A stretch of DNA of 64,000 nucleotides from Tolypothrix sp. PCC 7910 (GTDB lineage Bacteria > Cyanobacteriota > Cyanobacteriia > Cyanobacteriales > Nostocaceae), in assembly GCF_011769525.1 (NCBI RefSeq), contig NZ_CP050440.1:4403501-4467500 (forward strand), in the 5' to 3' direction. Within the stretch, counting starts at the first letter, position 1. Each line of letters begins with the position of its first letter. A program made the position numbers and the translations under genes. The notes under the pieces are model-generated. The model had not been told where the DNA came from. It saw nothing but the letters and a program-made list of their open reading frames with translations, and ran no database searches. Below are positions 17,343 through 27,106 of the stretch, piece after piece.

Positions 17343-17622
17343 AGCGCCACCCTTCAGGCTCGTATTCTCGTTGAATTTTCACCATCCAATGACCTTGCGG
17401 AACTGCGATCGCTTTATGTTCTTCGTGAGCTAGCAACGCAGTTCGGGAATATACACGTAAGTACAAAGTATCATTTTTAAAAAATAATTTTGCCTTACCA
17501 TCGGTAATACGGTGCTTATGCCCAGTTACCTCGCCTTCAGCCAAAGTCAAGTGAGGTATCTTTTCTCCCTCAACTTGTGGCACAGGTAGTAGAATGACAT
17601 CACCTTGACGGATTGGCTGCAT
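17329..17622 (-). CDS. Small beta-rich partner of the DUF6745 protein
   Basis: The 97-residue protein contains QGDVILLPVPQ, LAEGEVTGHKHRI, LLAHEEHKAIAVPQGHWMVK and QREYEPEG. It is rich in predicted strands and His (HKHR, HEEH), a pattern I have seen beside DUF6745-type genes. The clustered His and acidic residues could bind a metal, but this is speculation. It precedes and overlaps the DUF6745 gene by 14 bases. A repeat element lies just upstream, so the promoter is unclear. Confidence 0.68.
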   Translation of the reverse strand: MQPIRQGDVILLPVPQVEGEKIPHLTLAEGEVTGHKHRITDGKAKLFFKNDTLYLRVYSRTALLAHEEHKAIAVPQGHWMVKIQREYEPEGWRYVAD

Positions 17623-17697
17623 AGGTCAAACTCCAAGATAGGTACAAACCCCACTTCGTTTTTGCGCTCAAGTTTGATTTAATTTTGGCACAACCTT

Positions 17698-17826
17698 TGT
17701 GGGAATAGGGATGGGAAAGATGAGGTCGCAAGGTAAAAAGGGAAAAGGTAAAAGGAAAAGGGGAAAAGGGGAACAAATAACGAACACCCATTACCCAGTC
17801 CCCAGTCCCCATTCCCCAGTCCCCTA
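17698..17826. repeat. Interspersed GGGAAAAGG / CCCAGTCCCC repeat
   Basis: Purine-rich AAAAGGGGAAAAGG units run into ACCCATTACCCAGTCCCCAG units. This is the same element type as at 7208, 26104, 45898 and 51470. Confidence 0.8.
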
Positions 17827-18115
17827 AAACAGGACGTATCACTCTATTACACTTCGGGGGTATTTTGAAAACTGTAGTCGCCAATTTTGCTGATATAAGT
17901 TAAAGATTGAAATAGCTGGAAATTCTAAGCCAGTGTTTTCCTACCTTATTATCTGGAAAGGACATTGCCCAAACTTTAGCGGATTTTCACCCTAACGGGC
18001 AGTTTGTGTGAAGATAAACTCACATCAATAAGCGCGACGTTCCATTTTGACATCACGCCCAATCGTCTAAATTTCCCTGTTTAGCTTAGCAGCTATTCTT
18101 TTTTTTGAAATTTCC

Positions 18116-20812
18116 ATGTCAACTCTCGTCATCGTCGAATCTCCAACCAAAGCTCGTACCATTCGCAACTACCTACCATCAGGCTATCGGGTGGAAGCGT
18201 CTATGGGTCATGTACGTGACCTACCCCAGTCGGCTAGCGACATTCCCACCGCTGTCAAAGCAGAGAAATGGGCACAGCTTGGGGTAAATGTAGATGCCGA
18301 CTTTGAACCGGTGTATGTTGTCCCAAAGGATAAAAAGAAAATTGTCACTCAGCTCAAAGATGCGCTCAAAGAGGCTGATGAGTTGATTCTGGCAACGGAC
18401 GAAGATCGGGAAGGTGAAAGCATTAGTTGGCATTTATACCAGTTGCTCAAGCCAAAAGTGCCTACAAAGCGGATGGTATTTCATGAAATTACCCAAGAGG
18501 CGATTAAAAAGGCTTTGAAAAACTGCCGCAATATTGATGAGCAGTTAGTTCGCGCTCAAGAAACGCGCCGGATTTTGGATCGGCTGGTGGGTTATACCTT
18601 GTCTCCTCTGCTTTGGAAAAAAATTGCCTGGGGGCTATCTGCCGGGCGCGTACAATCTGTAGCAGTGAGGCTTTTGGTAACAAAGGAACGCCAACGCCGC
18701 GCTTTCCATGAAGGGACTTACTGGGATTTAAAGGCTTACCTGGAAAAGGAAAAAGCTCCATTTACAGCCCAGTTGGTGACGTTAGGAGGCACCAAAATAG
18801 CCAATGGCAGCGATTTTGATCCCGCAACTGGACAAATCGCCGCAGGTCGCAATGTGGTTTTGTTAAAGGAAGAGGATGCAGCCGCACTCCAGGAACGTCT
18901 GACTGGTAAAACCTGGAATGTCAGAGAAGTAGAAGAACGTCCTGTAACGCGTAAACCTGCGCCACCTTTTACCACCTCGACGCTGCAACAAGAATCTAAC
19001 CGGAAATTGCGTCTTTCCGCACGAGATACGATGCGAATTGCTCAAAATTTGTACGAGCAAGGGTACATCACCTATATGCGGACAGATTCGGTGCATTTGT
19101 CAGATCAGGCGATCGCAGCTGCACGCAGTTGTGTAGAAAGTCTTTACGGCAAACAATATCTCAGTCCTCAACCTAGGCAATACACCACTAAATCCAAAGG
19201 CGCACAAGAAGCACACGAAGCGATTCGTCCGGCTGGTAGTACGTTCCGTACTCCCCAAGAAACTGGTTTAAGCGGTCGAGAACTAGCAGTTTATGACTTA
19301 ATTTGGAAGCGCACCGTCGCCAGCCAAATGGCTGACTCACGGCAAACCCAAGTCAGCATTCAGTTGCAAGTGGAAGATGCCGGATTTCGTGCTTCTGGAA
19401 AGCGGATTGACTTCCCTGGCTATTTACGGGCCTATGTCGAAGGTTCCGATGATCCCGATGCTGCATTAGAAGACCAAGAAGTAATTTTGCCAAGTTTGCA
19501 AGTAGGAGATCATCCAGATTGCAAAAACCTAGAAGCGATCGCCCATGAAACTCAACCACCAGCCAGGTACAGCGAAGCTACCCTGGTGAAGACCTTAGAA
19601 AGCGAAGGGATTGGTCGTCCTAGTACCTACGCCAGTATTATTGGCACCATTATCGATAAAGGTTATGCCCAATTAGTGAATAATGCTCTGATTCCCACAT
19701 TCACGGCTTTTGCTGTGACTGACCTGTTGGAAAAACATTTCCCTGATGTAGTCGATCCCAGCTTTACCTCCAAGATGGAGCAAACTCTGGATGACATCGC
19801 CACAGGTGAAGCTAAGTGGTTACCATACTTAAAGGAATTTTATCTAGGAGACAAAGGTTTAGAAACCTTAGTCAAAGAACGGGAAAATCAAATTGATGCT
19901 ACTAAAGCCAGAACGGTAGAACTAGAAAATTTAGCGGCTAAAGTTCGTATAGGTAAATACGGCCCTTACATCGAAGTAGAAAACGGTGAAGGTGTGGTCA
20001 CAGCTTCTATTCCTAAAGACTTAACTCCAGCAGACCTTGACCCCAAACAAGTTGAGGTATTGCTACGACAAAAAACCTCTGGCCCCGACCAACTCGGCCG
20101 CCATCCCGAAACTGGGGAACCAATTTATGTCAAGATTGGCGCTTATGGGCCTTATGTGCAGTTAGGTGACAAAACTGATGAGAACCCCAAACCCAAGCAA
20201 GCTTCCTTACCAAAAGGCGTAACACCAGAAACCGTTACCTTTGATATGGCCGTGGGTCTTTTAGCCTTACCTCGGACATTAGGAGTCCACCCAGAAACAG
20301 GAGGGAAAATTCAAGCGAGTTTAGGACGCTTTGGCCCTTACATTGTTCATGACCAAGGTAAAGAAGGTAAAGACTATCGTTCTTTAAAAGCAGCAGATAA
20401 TGTCTTAACTGTTTCTTTAGAACGTGCTTTAGAGTTATTGTCAGAACCTAAAAAGGGACGCAATTCCAGCAGTAGCAAATCCAAAGCCGCTTTACGTGAG
20501 TTGGGTACACATCCAGATGATGATACCCCAATCAACATCTACGATGGCCCCTACGGCCCTTACATTAAGAATGGCAAAACTAATGTCAGCCTTCCAGAAG
20601 GTCAATCTGTGGAAGATATGACTTTGGAGAAAGCTTTAGAATTGTTGGCTAGCAAAGTATCGTCTGGGAAACCTACTCGGAAATCGAGTAAATCCACAAC
20701 TGCAAAATCTAAATCAACAACTACTAAAACTAAGTCAACTACTAAATCAACTTCTAAGTCAACTTCTAAGACTTCTGCGAGTAGTGCAAAAAAAAGTGAT
20801 GCCGAGGACTAG
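18116..20812 (+). CDS. topA: DNA topoisomerase I
   Basis: The 898-residue protein opens with the TOPRIM domain ([19 protein letters not shown] at 5-23; [15 protein letters not shown]). The type IA core has the catalytic tyrosine in [13 protein letters not shown] near residue 320. It lacks the four-Cys zinc fingers of E. coli TopA but has four C-terminal Topo_C repeats of the form LGxHPETGxxIxxxxGRFGPYI (from about residue 610). It ends in a Ser/Thr/Lys tail built from repeated KSTTK/KSTSK units, as usual in cyanobacteria. It relaxes negative supercoils. It is monocistronic, with a terminator following. Confidence 0.96.
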   Translation: MSTLVIVESPTKARTIRNYLPSGYRVEASMGHVRDLPQSASDIPTAVKAEKWAQLGVNVDADFEPVYVVPKDKKKIVTQLKDALKEADELILATDEDREGESISWHLYQLLKPKVPTKRMVFHEITQEAIKKALKNCRNIDEQLVRAQETRRILDRLVGYTLSPLLWKKIAWGLSAGRVQSVAVRLLVTKERQRRAFHEGTYWDLKAYLEKEKAPFTAQLVTLGGTKIANGSDFDPATGQIAAGRNVVLLKEEDAAALQERLTGKTWNVREVEERPVTRKPAPPFTTSTLQQESNRKLRLSARDTMRIAQNLYEQGYITYMRTDSVHLSDQAIAAARSCVESLYGKQYLSPQPRQYTTKSKGAQEAHEAIRPAGSTFRTPQETGLSGRELAVYDLIWKRTVASQMADSRQTQVSIQLQVEDAGFRASGKRIDFPGYLRAYVEGSDDPDAALEDQEVILPSLQVGDHPDCKNLEAIAHETQPPARYSEATLVKTLESEGIGRPSTYASIIGTIIDKGYAQLVNNALIPTFTAFAVTDLLEKHFPDVVDPSFTSKMEQTLDDIATGEAKWLPYLKEFYLGDKGLETLVKERENQIDATKARTVELENLAAKVRIGKYGPYIEVENGEGVVTASIPKDLTPADLDPKQVEVLLRQKTSGPDQLGRHPETGEPIYVKIGAYGPYVQLGDKTDENPKPKQASLPKGVTPETVTFDMAVGLLALPRTLGVHPETGGKIQASLGRFGPYIVHDQGKEGKDYRSLKAADNVLTVSLERALELLSEPKKGRNSSSSKSKAALRELGTHPDDDTPINIYDGPYGPYIKNGKTNVSLPEGQSVEDMTLEKALELLASKVSSGKPTRKSSKSTTAKSKSTTTKTKSTTKSTSKSTSKTSASSAKKSDAED

Positions 20813-21336
20813 TACACAAAGGCTGACTTAATAAAGTCTTAAGTATTAAATCAAAACACCCATCTAGTCTTGCTTGAGAGCAATTTTTCATGGGTGCTTT
20901 ATTGGCATTGTGAAGTAGTAGTAGTGTGTGTTACTCATTCTGAGGTTTGAATAAAGTCGTAGTCAAAGCTAAAGTTCTGGTAGTCAGGAATTTAGCCGTG
21001 GTTGTCAGAACTTAAGTACTGACTACTTAACCAGCATATTTATTCCAGTGAACTCCAATTACTCAATCAATCCCAATTGAGATTACTCAGCCTAATGAAA
21101 AAATTATCATCAATATTTAATATCAAGCAAAGCGATAGTTTGATAGCCGTGGGATTCTCCAGAATGTGATAATCTAATAAGTAAGGTAGATCACAACACA
21201 AAAATTTTATAATGTGGCTCATTCCTTAAATTTGGAGAGTGCGATCGCCTAATACAAGGCCAGAGGTGCGAGAGTACGCCAGTTCTGCGTAGCTGTAAGT
21301 CAAAATTGAGGTAGTATCTCAGGAGCAGTCAGTTCA
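20813..21336. other. Gene-free stretch between topA and the 44-aa gene
   Basis: The topA terminator occupies the first 100 bases. The rest is AT-rich with repeated GTAGTCA/GACTACT segments near 20978-21027. No coding frame is seen until the small gene at 21337. Confidence 0.5.
20857..20896 (+). terminator. topA terminator
   Basis: The outer stem CACCCAT (20857-20863) / ATGGGTG (20890-20896) encloses an inner hairpin TTGCT-TGAG-AGCAA (20870-20883) that is followed directly by T5. Either hairpin could act. Confidence 0.75.
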
Positions 21337-21471
21337 ATGGACTATATAGAAAAGGTACTGGAAAAGCTTAAAGAATTGGCGCGGAAGCTGATTGAAGCTC
21401 TGCTCGGCCCAGAAGGTGAGCCGGAACCGGAACTGATTCCGATTCCAGTAAATGAGCGCTCGCGTCGTTAG
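21337..21471 (+). CDS. 44-residue conserved small protein upstream of aroQ
   Basis: The short frame encodes an amphipathic helix (MDYIEKVLEKLKELARKLIE) followed by ALLGPEGEPEPELIPIPVNE and RSRR. AGGAG lies eleven bases upstream of the ATG, and the stop is nine bases before aroQ, so it is probably the first gene of that operon. I recall similar short proteins at this place in other cyanobacteria. No function is known. The helix plus Pro/Glu-rich tail suggests a peripheral membrane or protein-binding peptide. Confidence 0.68.
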   Translation: MDYIEKVLEKLKELARKLIEALLGPEGEPEPELIPIPVNERSRR

Positions 21472-21480
21472 TAGCCTGAA

Positions 21481-21948
21481 GTGCCAGACTTGACGTTGCA
21501 GCCTTTGAGTATTTTGGTGCTGCATGGGCCAAACCTAAATTTGCTAGGACAGCGAGAACCGGGAATATACGGTTCGTTAACACTGGCTGAAATTAACCAC
21601 TTGTTAGTAGCGGCGGGAGAAAAGCTACAGGTGGAAGTTTTCCCCATGCAGTCTAATCATGAAGGAGTTTTAGTTGATACTATTCATGAAGCCTTAGGAA
21701 AACACCAAGGAATTTTGATTAATGCGGGAGCATACACCCATACTAGTGTGGCGTTGCGAGATGCGCTTGCGGGTGTGAACTTACCAACAGTGGAAGTGCA
21801 TTTGAGTAATATCTACCGTCGGGAAGAATTCCGACATCATTCCCACATAGCCCCCATCGCTATTGGGCAAATTAGTGGTTTTGGTGTGCAAAGTTATCTA
21901 TTAGGCTTACAAGCGTTAGTGCATCATTTAAGGAAGGATAAAGGATAA
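21481..21948 (+). CDS. aroQ: 3-dehydroquinate dehydratase, type II
   Basis: The 155-residue protein is the small dodecameric type: [21 protein letters not shown] holds the active-site Asn, Arg and Tyr, then [51 protein letters not shown] with the catalytic His, and [18 protein letters not shown]. It converts 3-dehydroquinate to 3-dehydroshikimate in the shikimate pathway. The GTG at 21481 is the likely start, following the 44-residue gene by nine bases. A short AAGGATAAAGGATGAAG repeat follows the stop. Confidence 0.95.
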   Translation: MPDLTLQPLSILVLHGPNLNLLGQREPGIYGSLTLAEINHLLVAAGEKLQVEVFPMQSNHEGVLVDTIHEALGKHQGILINAGAYTHTSVALRDALAGVNLPTVEVHLSNIYRREEFRHHSHIAPIAIGQISGFGVQSYLLGLQALVHHLRKDKG

Positions 21949-22039
21949 AGGATGAAGTATCAAGATTTTCATTCTTTATCCTACCTTGCGGGAACGCCAA
22001 GGGCAAACACCTTAACACTTCATACTTTATCTTGGATGT

Positions 22040-23008
22040 ATGCGCTACTCGGTTGTGAGTCGGTTTCGTGGAACTTTACTAGGAGCATTAGTAGGAGCAA
22101 GTGTAGCCTCTGCTAATGATAAAAAATCTTTGGATCGCTATGACATCGACAAAATAGCGGTTTTAGGAACTGAAAGTTTAATTAAAGTGGGCAGATTAGA
22201 TGTAGATGAATGGCGACAGTATTACTCTTCACCATCTCCTGATTTAATTGCCACTGATAACACTTTAGGCAAAGTGATACTAGCGACGCTACCAGTATCA
22301 CTTTTTTTTCATGAAAATACATTTAAATTGCGACAAAACTTGCTACGTGTGTTAGAAATCTGGGAGGATAACCCAGTGGTACGGGATGGAACACTCGCAG
22401 TTGGGTATGTGATCGCTCAAGCCTTGACTGAAAAACTCCATATCCGCACCCTAATTCCCGAAACAATCGCCTTTATTGGTGAAACGCCAACATCCCTACC
22501 ACAACAATTATTAAAAGTTCAGGCTTTACTGGATCAAGGTGCAGGATTAGCCAAGGTAAAAACTGAGTTGAGTAGAGAAGACAAGCTAAGTAACGCTATT
22601 GCTATGGCGTTTTACTGCTTTCTGACTACCTTAGAAGACTACCGCTTGGCAGTTTTACGGGCTACTCAAAATGCTGATGTTTGGCGGCAAGACCCTAAGC
22701 GTTTACACTTACATACTGTAAGTGCAATTACTGGTGCTTTATCAGGGGCCTACAATAGCACTGCTGGTATTCCTGGAGCTTGGCAGATATTATATTCACA
22801 AGCAAACTCCACAACTTTGGGATTAAGCAATTTTTCCCAGATGGCAGGATTAGCTGATCCACTTGTGACGGTGTGGTCAGGATTGTATAATTTTGCCCTG
22901 AATTCTAGCCAATTACGAGCAGAGAGAGATACTATGTCTGAGGAAGCAGCATCGCTACCCTTACAGGTATGCGTCTACTCAGCGCCTCGCGTCATCCGAT
23001 CGCGTTAA
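22040..23008 (+). CDS. Degenerate ADP-ribosylglycohydrolase-like protein
   Basis: The 322-residue protein begins RFRGTLLGALVGASVA and ends with a SAITGALSGAYNSTAGIPGAWQ-type segment, the two ends of the ADP-ribosylglycohydrolase fold. The acidic metal-binding motifs (TDDT near the N-terminus and DTD before the C-terminal GALxGA) are missing. The second is replaced by LHLHTVS, so dinuclear-metal catalysis is unlikely. It follows aroQ by about 90 bases containing a repeat, on the same strand, and may be co-transcribed. A structural or binding role is inferred. Confidence 0.62.
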   Translation: MRYSVVSRFRGTLLGALVGASVASANDKKSLDRYDIDKIAVLGTESLIKVGRLDVDEWRQYYSSPSPDLIATDNTLGKVILATLPVSLFFHENTFKLRQNLLRVLEIWEDNPVVRDGTLAVGYVIAQALTEKLHIRTLIPETIAFIGETPTSLPQQLLKVQALLDQGAGLAKVKTELSREDKLSNAIAMAFYCFLTTLEDYRLAVLRATQNADVWRQDPKRLHLHTVSAITGALSGAYNSTAGIPGAWQILYSQANSTTLGLSNFSQMAGLADPLVTVWSGLYNFALNSSQLRAERDTMSEEAASLPLQVCVYSAPRVIRSR

Positions 23009-23378
23009 TGCTATTTATACTGAATAGCATTGTAGGCGCGGAACAAAAATCCCATCCTAGCAATCATCCAACCAAGATAAAATTTAGTAGTTGTTTATAC
23101 TACAATTTCCAAAGAAACTCTTAACCTGACTCTGTTGGTAGGTAATGTGGCAAATCGGCGGCCACTAGACCCCACCTCCGAAGTTCCCTATTAATCAGGT
23201 TGGTTGATGTCAGCCTTTACCCTCTAGGGTGCGGCTACAAGAACCAAGCCTGCACAATCAGACTGTGGGCAAATATGAACCAAATTCAGTTACAAGCAAC
23301 TGCTGTTGCTTTTGCGGGGACTTCCCCTAGGTTTGTCTTGTTTTGAGGTATCAAAGTAAGCAACTGTAGGCAGAGGTA
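23009..23378 (+). ncRNA. Candidate structured RNA or leader upstream of the PgpH-like gene
   Basis: This gene-free stretch has unusually high GC and several helices. AACCTGA (23123-23129) can pair with TCAGGTT near 23196. GTGGC/GCCAC pairs around 23147-23165. GGTTG-ATGT-CAGCC lies near 23201-23214. AGCC..ACCCT/AGGGT..GGCT spans about 23211-23235. GCCTGCACA/TGTGGGC follows near 23248-23270, then AGCAAC-TGCT-GTTGCT at about 23296-23311 and GGGGACTTCCCC. It could be a free ncRNA (6S-type length) or a 5' leader of the c-di-AMP-phosphodiesterase-like gene. I could not match it to a known RNA family. Confidence 0.4.
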
Positions 23379-26108
23379 ATGAAACATCAGCGATTTTTGA
23401 AGTCCCTAACCCAGCAATTTACTCAATGGCGACGACAGTATAAAGTACTACGCCGCAAAGGAACAGTGCTGAGGTCGGTAAGCGATCCAAATAGCCAAAG
23501 CAGCTTTGGGGCAATTCCCAAAACTTTGTTTAAGAACATACATTTGTATGTATCAAAAGCCAGTGACGGTATTCAAAAGCCAGTAATAGTACTCAGATTA
23601 ATGACTAAATCGGTGCAAGATCACCGATTAGTCAATAACATCGGTGTCAAATGGGTGCATGAAAACCGTTCCTCGGTGATTTTGGCGATCGCAATTGTAT
23701 CGCTGACAGGTGTCATCGGGCACAAATCCTATTATCAACCGAAGTTAAAAGTTGATACTGTGGCACCCGAAACGATTAAAGCCCCCTACACAGACAACGT
23801 TGAAGACATTGAAAAAACCAAAGCGCAACGTAATGCTGCGGTGAACACTTCTCCGCCTATGTTCAGGGTGGATCAGCAACTTACTGACCAAATCAACCAT
23901 AATTTGCAGCAAATTCTCGATCAAGGTGATGAAATTCGTGATGCTGGTGGTGATTTTCCTTTTACTGAAACCTTACAGTTGTCTGTTCCTAGCCAAAGTT
24001 ATCTGCGCGCTTGTAGTGAGTCAGAGTGGAAAAATATCTTACTAGCGTTAGAAAAAACTAAAAAACAGCCAGTTGGATTTTTGTTACCTAACCAAAACAG
24101 CAGTTCTGGGACTGCACAGGAAGCGAAAAAAACCAATGGGACAAACCAGCTACAATCTACATCCCCTCAAGCTGGTTCCCTCAAGCAAGAAGAATTAGTC
24201 CAGCCTGAGAAAGCATCTATTAGCCTCAGCCCTGAATATACAAAACCAGTTAATGTTTCTGCCAACGCTGACTTATTTAAAGCCGTCACGGATCTAGAAA
24301 TTTTTCGAGTCACAAATTCGGCACAAAAATATTCTTTACTGATCTCCCAAATTTCGCAAGTAAGGAAAAAATACCAGTTAGCCAAGGAAAAGCTATCACA
24401 GATCGAGGCTGGCAGATCAAAAACCATATATCAAGACAATATTCTTCTAGAGTTATCAGATCAAGATTGGGTAACCACAAAAACATTAATCCGCGATATT
24501 TCTGCACGAATTCTTGCTCAAGGTATTCCCGAAGGGCTACCAGAAGATGCTTTAAAGAATACAGTCAACTTGCAAGTGGAGGAATTAGAACCCCTAACAG
24601 CACAACCTTTAGTAACAAAAGTATTGTTAACTGTGCTGCAACCGAATTTGAAGAAAGATGAAACAAAAACGCAACAACAGGCACAACAGGCAGCAAAGAG
24701 TGTAGCACCATTCATGGTTGAGGTGCGAAAGGATGACGAAATTGTTCAGAAAGGAAAAAAGATTACCCCGTGGCAATTGCACGTATTAGATCATTATCAA
24801 TTAATTGATAGCGAGACTAATTGGGCAGAGTTAATCAAGGTGACAGGTATTGTCACTACAGCAATTGGCATTTTTGTAATTGTTGAACGTCGGTTAAAAA
24901 TTAAATTGCGACAACGCGATCGCCTGTTGATTTTACTTCTTACTCTCAGTACTCCAGGGATGCTGACGTTTGGTATATTACATACTACTTGGAGCGCCAT
25001 TGGTTTATTGTTAGGTAGCTTTTACGGCCCATCTTTAGGTGTGACAGTTGTGGGGCTATTGTTAGGAGTGCTACCAATTGGCATGGAAGTGAGTAAAATT
25101 GTCCTAGTTTCTGGTGCTGCGGGGGGAATAGTAGGCAGTTTAATGGCCAAACGGCTGCGATCGCGTGAGGAACTGGCATTATTAGGACTGGCTATTGCCA
25201 CAACCCAGGGAGGAATTTACTTAATTCTCTTACTTATAGGAAGTCCAGCTTCTTGGTACCTGATCCTTAAAGATGCAGGGTTATTTGCTTTATCAGGCTT
25301 AGCGTGGAGTATTGTAGCTTTAGGCTTGAGTCCTTATTTAGAAAAACTATTTGATTTAGTCACCCCTATTCGATTAGCAGAATTAGCGAATCCTAACCGC
25401 CCCTTATTAAAGCGACTAGCAACAGAAGCGCCCGGAACCTTTCAACATACGTTATTTGTAGCCACATTGGCGGAAGCCGCAGCTAAGCACCTCAAATGCG
25501 ATGTGGAACTAGTCCGCGCCGGTACACTTTACCACGACATCGGTAAAATGCACGACCCCTCTGGTTTTATCGAAAACCAAATGGGAGGGCCGAATAAACA
25601 TGAAACAGAAATTAAAGACCCTTGGAAGAGTGCAGAGATTATTAAAAAGCACGTTAGTGAAGGGTTAGTGATGGCGCAAGAACATCTTTTACCCACCGCA
25701 ATTCAAGCTTTCATTCCAGAACATCAGGGAACCATGCTGATTGCTTATTTCCATCACCAAGCGCAGCAAATGGCGAAAGAAAATCCCAGTATTCAAGTAG
25801 ACGACGCTGATTTTCGCTACGATGGCCCAATTCCCCAATCACGGGAAACAGCAATTGTTATGTTGGCTGATTCTTGTGAAGCCGCATTGCGATCGCTCAA
25901 AGATGCAACACCAGAACAAGCTTTAAATATGCTGAATAATATCTTGCGGGCGAGATGGCAAGACAATCAACTAGTAGATTCTGGACTCACACGCGAAGAA
26001 GTTTCTGAGATCGCCCAAATATTTGTAGAAGTTTGGCAACAATTCCACCACAAACGGATTGCTTATCCTAAATTTAAGACAAACAACGAGAAAATAGCTA
26101 AGGGATAG
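23379..26108 (+). CDS. 7TM-HD phosphohydrolase, PgpH-like
   Basis: The 909-residue protein has one N-terminal membrane segment (about 95-113), a large extracytoplasmic 7TMR-HDED domain (about 125-475), seven membrane helices (about 485-660) and a cytoplasmic HD domain. The HD domain has HTLFVATLAEAAAKH, the metal motif YHDIGK near residue 718, KHVSEGL and IAYFHHQAQQ. The architecture matches PgpH of Firmicutes, a c-di-AMP phosphodiesterase; the cyanobacterial protein probably also hydrolyses c-di-AMP, linking it to osmotic and potassium control. The ATG follows AGAGGTA. The structured region upstream may regulate it. Confidence 0.9.
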   Translation: MKHQRFLKSLTQQFTQWRRQYKVLRRKGTVLRSVSDPNSQSSFGAIPKTLFKNIHLYVSKASDGIQKPVIVLRLMTKSVQDHRLVNNIGVKWVHENRSSVILAIAIVSLTGVIGHKSYYQPKLKVDTVAPETIKAPYTDNVEDIEKTKAQRNAAVNTSPPMFRVDQQLTDQINHNLQQILDQGDEIRDAGGDFPFTETLQLSVPSQSYLRACSESEWKNILLALEKTKKQPVGFLLPNQNSSSGTAQEAKKTNGTNQLQSTSPQAGSLKQEELVQPEKASISLSPEYTKPVNVSANADLFKAVTDLEIFRVTNSAQKYSLLISQISQVRKKYQLAKEKLSQIEAGRSKTIYQDNILLELSDQDWVTTKTLIRDISARILAQGIPEGLPEDALKNTVNLQVEELEPLTAQPLVTKVLLTVLQPNLKKDETKTQQQAQQAAKSVAPFMVEVRKDDEIVQKGKKITPWQLHVLDHYQLIDSETNWAELIKVTGIVTTAIGIFVIVERRLKIKLRQRDRLLILLLTLSTPGMLTFGILHTTWSAIGLLLGSFYGPSLGVTVVGLLLGVLPIGMEVSKIVLVSGAAGGIVGSLMAKRLRSREELALLGLAIATTQGGIYLILLLIGSPASWYLILKDAGLFALSGLAWSIVALGLSPYLEKLFDLVTPIRLAELANPNRPLLKRLATEAPGTFQHTLFVATLAEAAAKHLKCDVELVRAGTLYHDIGKMHDPSGFIENQMGGPNKHETEIKDPWKSAEIIKKHVSEGLVMAQEHLLPTAIQAFIPEHQGTMLIAYFHHQAQQMAKENPSIQVDDADFRYDGPIPQSRETAIVMLADSCEAALRSLKDATPEQALNMLNNILRARWQDNQLVDSGLTREEVSEIAQIFVEVWQQFHHKRIAYPKFKTNNEKIAKG

Positions 26109-26185
26109 GGTAATGGGTAATGGGTAATGGGTAATTGCTATTCTCCCTTTGTCCCCTTGTCCCCTCATCTCCCTCATCTCCTTCA
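26104..26185. repeat. Interspersed GGGTAAT tandem + CCCCTTGTCCCCTCATC repeat
   Basis: Four GGGTAAT heptamers (26109-26136) are followed by a CCCTTTGTCCCCTTGTCCCC tract. The element separates the convergent PgpH-like and TetR genes. Confidence 0.85.
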
Positions 26186-26833
26186 TTCCCTCCGCACGCC
26201 TGCCAAAATCAAATTAACCGCTTGCTCGGTATACTGTTCAATTATTTCTGGACTCAGTAGTTGTAAATCAGGTCTAACATGCTTGAGGTTTTCGTGGGCG
26301 TTGAAGTAGAAAGTGCAAACTCCTGCAATTTGCAGGGTGACAAGAAATGGATCTATTTGGCGAAAACAACCTGCTGCCATTCCGCGCTCTAAAATTTTGA
26401 TTAAGTAGCCGAAGTTATCTTGCCAATTTCCCAATTTAAAATATTTTCCCTGGTTTTGGTTCGCTTCTTGAAACCACAGCATTCCGCGTTGTGGGTGTGC
26501 AGTTTCGTAAGCGATCGCTTCTTTGATTACTAGCTTTAATGCTTCCTCTGGTGGTAGGCTATCAAGATTTAATTTTTGAAACCATTCGTGCATTTCTACA
26601 GCCGGACGTTGCATTACAGCCTGATATAGCCCTTCCTTACTCTCAAAGTAGTAATAAATCATCGCTGTAGTGACACCTGCACCTTTGGCGATCGCTTCTG
26701 TTCGCGCCCCACTCAGCCCATTTCTGGCGAACTCTGCTTCTGCTGCATCTAGAATCTGTTTTTTTGTTACCTCTGCATCCCGCACCTGGCGCGGTTTATT
26801 CGATGCTGGTTTTGATTGCGTTGAACGGCCCAC
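26183..26833 (-). CDS. TetR/AcrR-family transcriptional regulator
   Basis: The 216-residue protein has a TetR helix-turn-helix at residues 20-68 (KKQILDAAEAEFARNGLSGA then EAIAKGAGVTTAMIYYYFES and KEGLY). A helical ligand-binding half follows, with FNAHENLKHVRPDL. The GTG at 26833 is the only plausible start. It is divergent from a Rieske oxygenase gene, and the shared 273-base intergenic carries two near-identical 20-bp palindromes, so it most likely represses that gene and itself. The inducer is unknown. Confidence 0.9.
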   Translation of the reverse strand: MGRSTQSKPASNKPRQVRDAEVTKKQILDAAEAEFARNGLSGARTEAIAKGAGVTTAMIYYYFESKEGLYQAVMQRPAVEMHEWFQKLNLDSLPPEEALKLVIKEAIAYETAHPQRGMLWFQEANQNQGKYFKLGNWQDNFGYLIKILERGMAAGCFRQIDPFLVTLQIAGVCTFYFNAHENLKHVRPDLQLLSPEIIEQYTEQAVNLILAGVRRE

Positions 26834-26862
26834 GGTTTTTTATCAGAATCACGAAAATCATC

Positions 26863-26882
26863 TTAACTAAAAAATTGGTTAG
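26863..26882. promoter_or_regulatory. TetR-type operator, copy 1
   Basis: TTAACTAAAAAATTGGTTAG is an imperfect palindrome 30 bases upstream of the TetR-family gene. It has the same half-sites and four-base centre as the second copy at 26923. Confidence 0.6.
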
Positions 26883-26922
26883 TAGTTGACAGGAGAGATG
26901 AGATTTATTACATTACTCTTAA

Positions 26923-26942
26923 TTAACTAAATTTTTAGTTAA
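26923..26942. promoter_or_regulatory. TetR-type operator, copy 2
   Basis: TTAACTAAATTTTTAGTTAA has perfect 8-bp arms. With flanking AAT/ATT bases the inverted repeat reaches 11 bp per arm (26921-26944). It lies midway between the divergent starts. Confidence 0.65.
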
Positions 26943-27106
26943 TTGTTTTATGCAGACATCTTTAATAAAAGTTTGCCGACAAGATAGTCGGTAAATTAGC
27001 TTTATTCATTTAATTTTGGCTGAGATATAAAATCTATCTTTCGCCAACAGATAGCTATTGGCAAATATCCGATAAATCAAAAAAAATCAAATATATTGGA
27101 GGAACA

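Noticed and set aside
17600-17884. 94-codon minus-strand frame upstream of the DUF6745 pair
   Set aside because: Made of repeat-derived residues (FPFSPFPFTFSLF) and overlapping the start of the real small gene.
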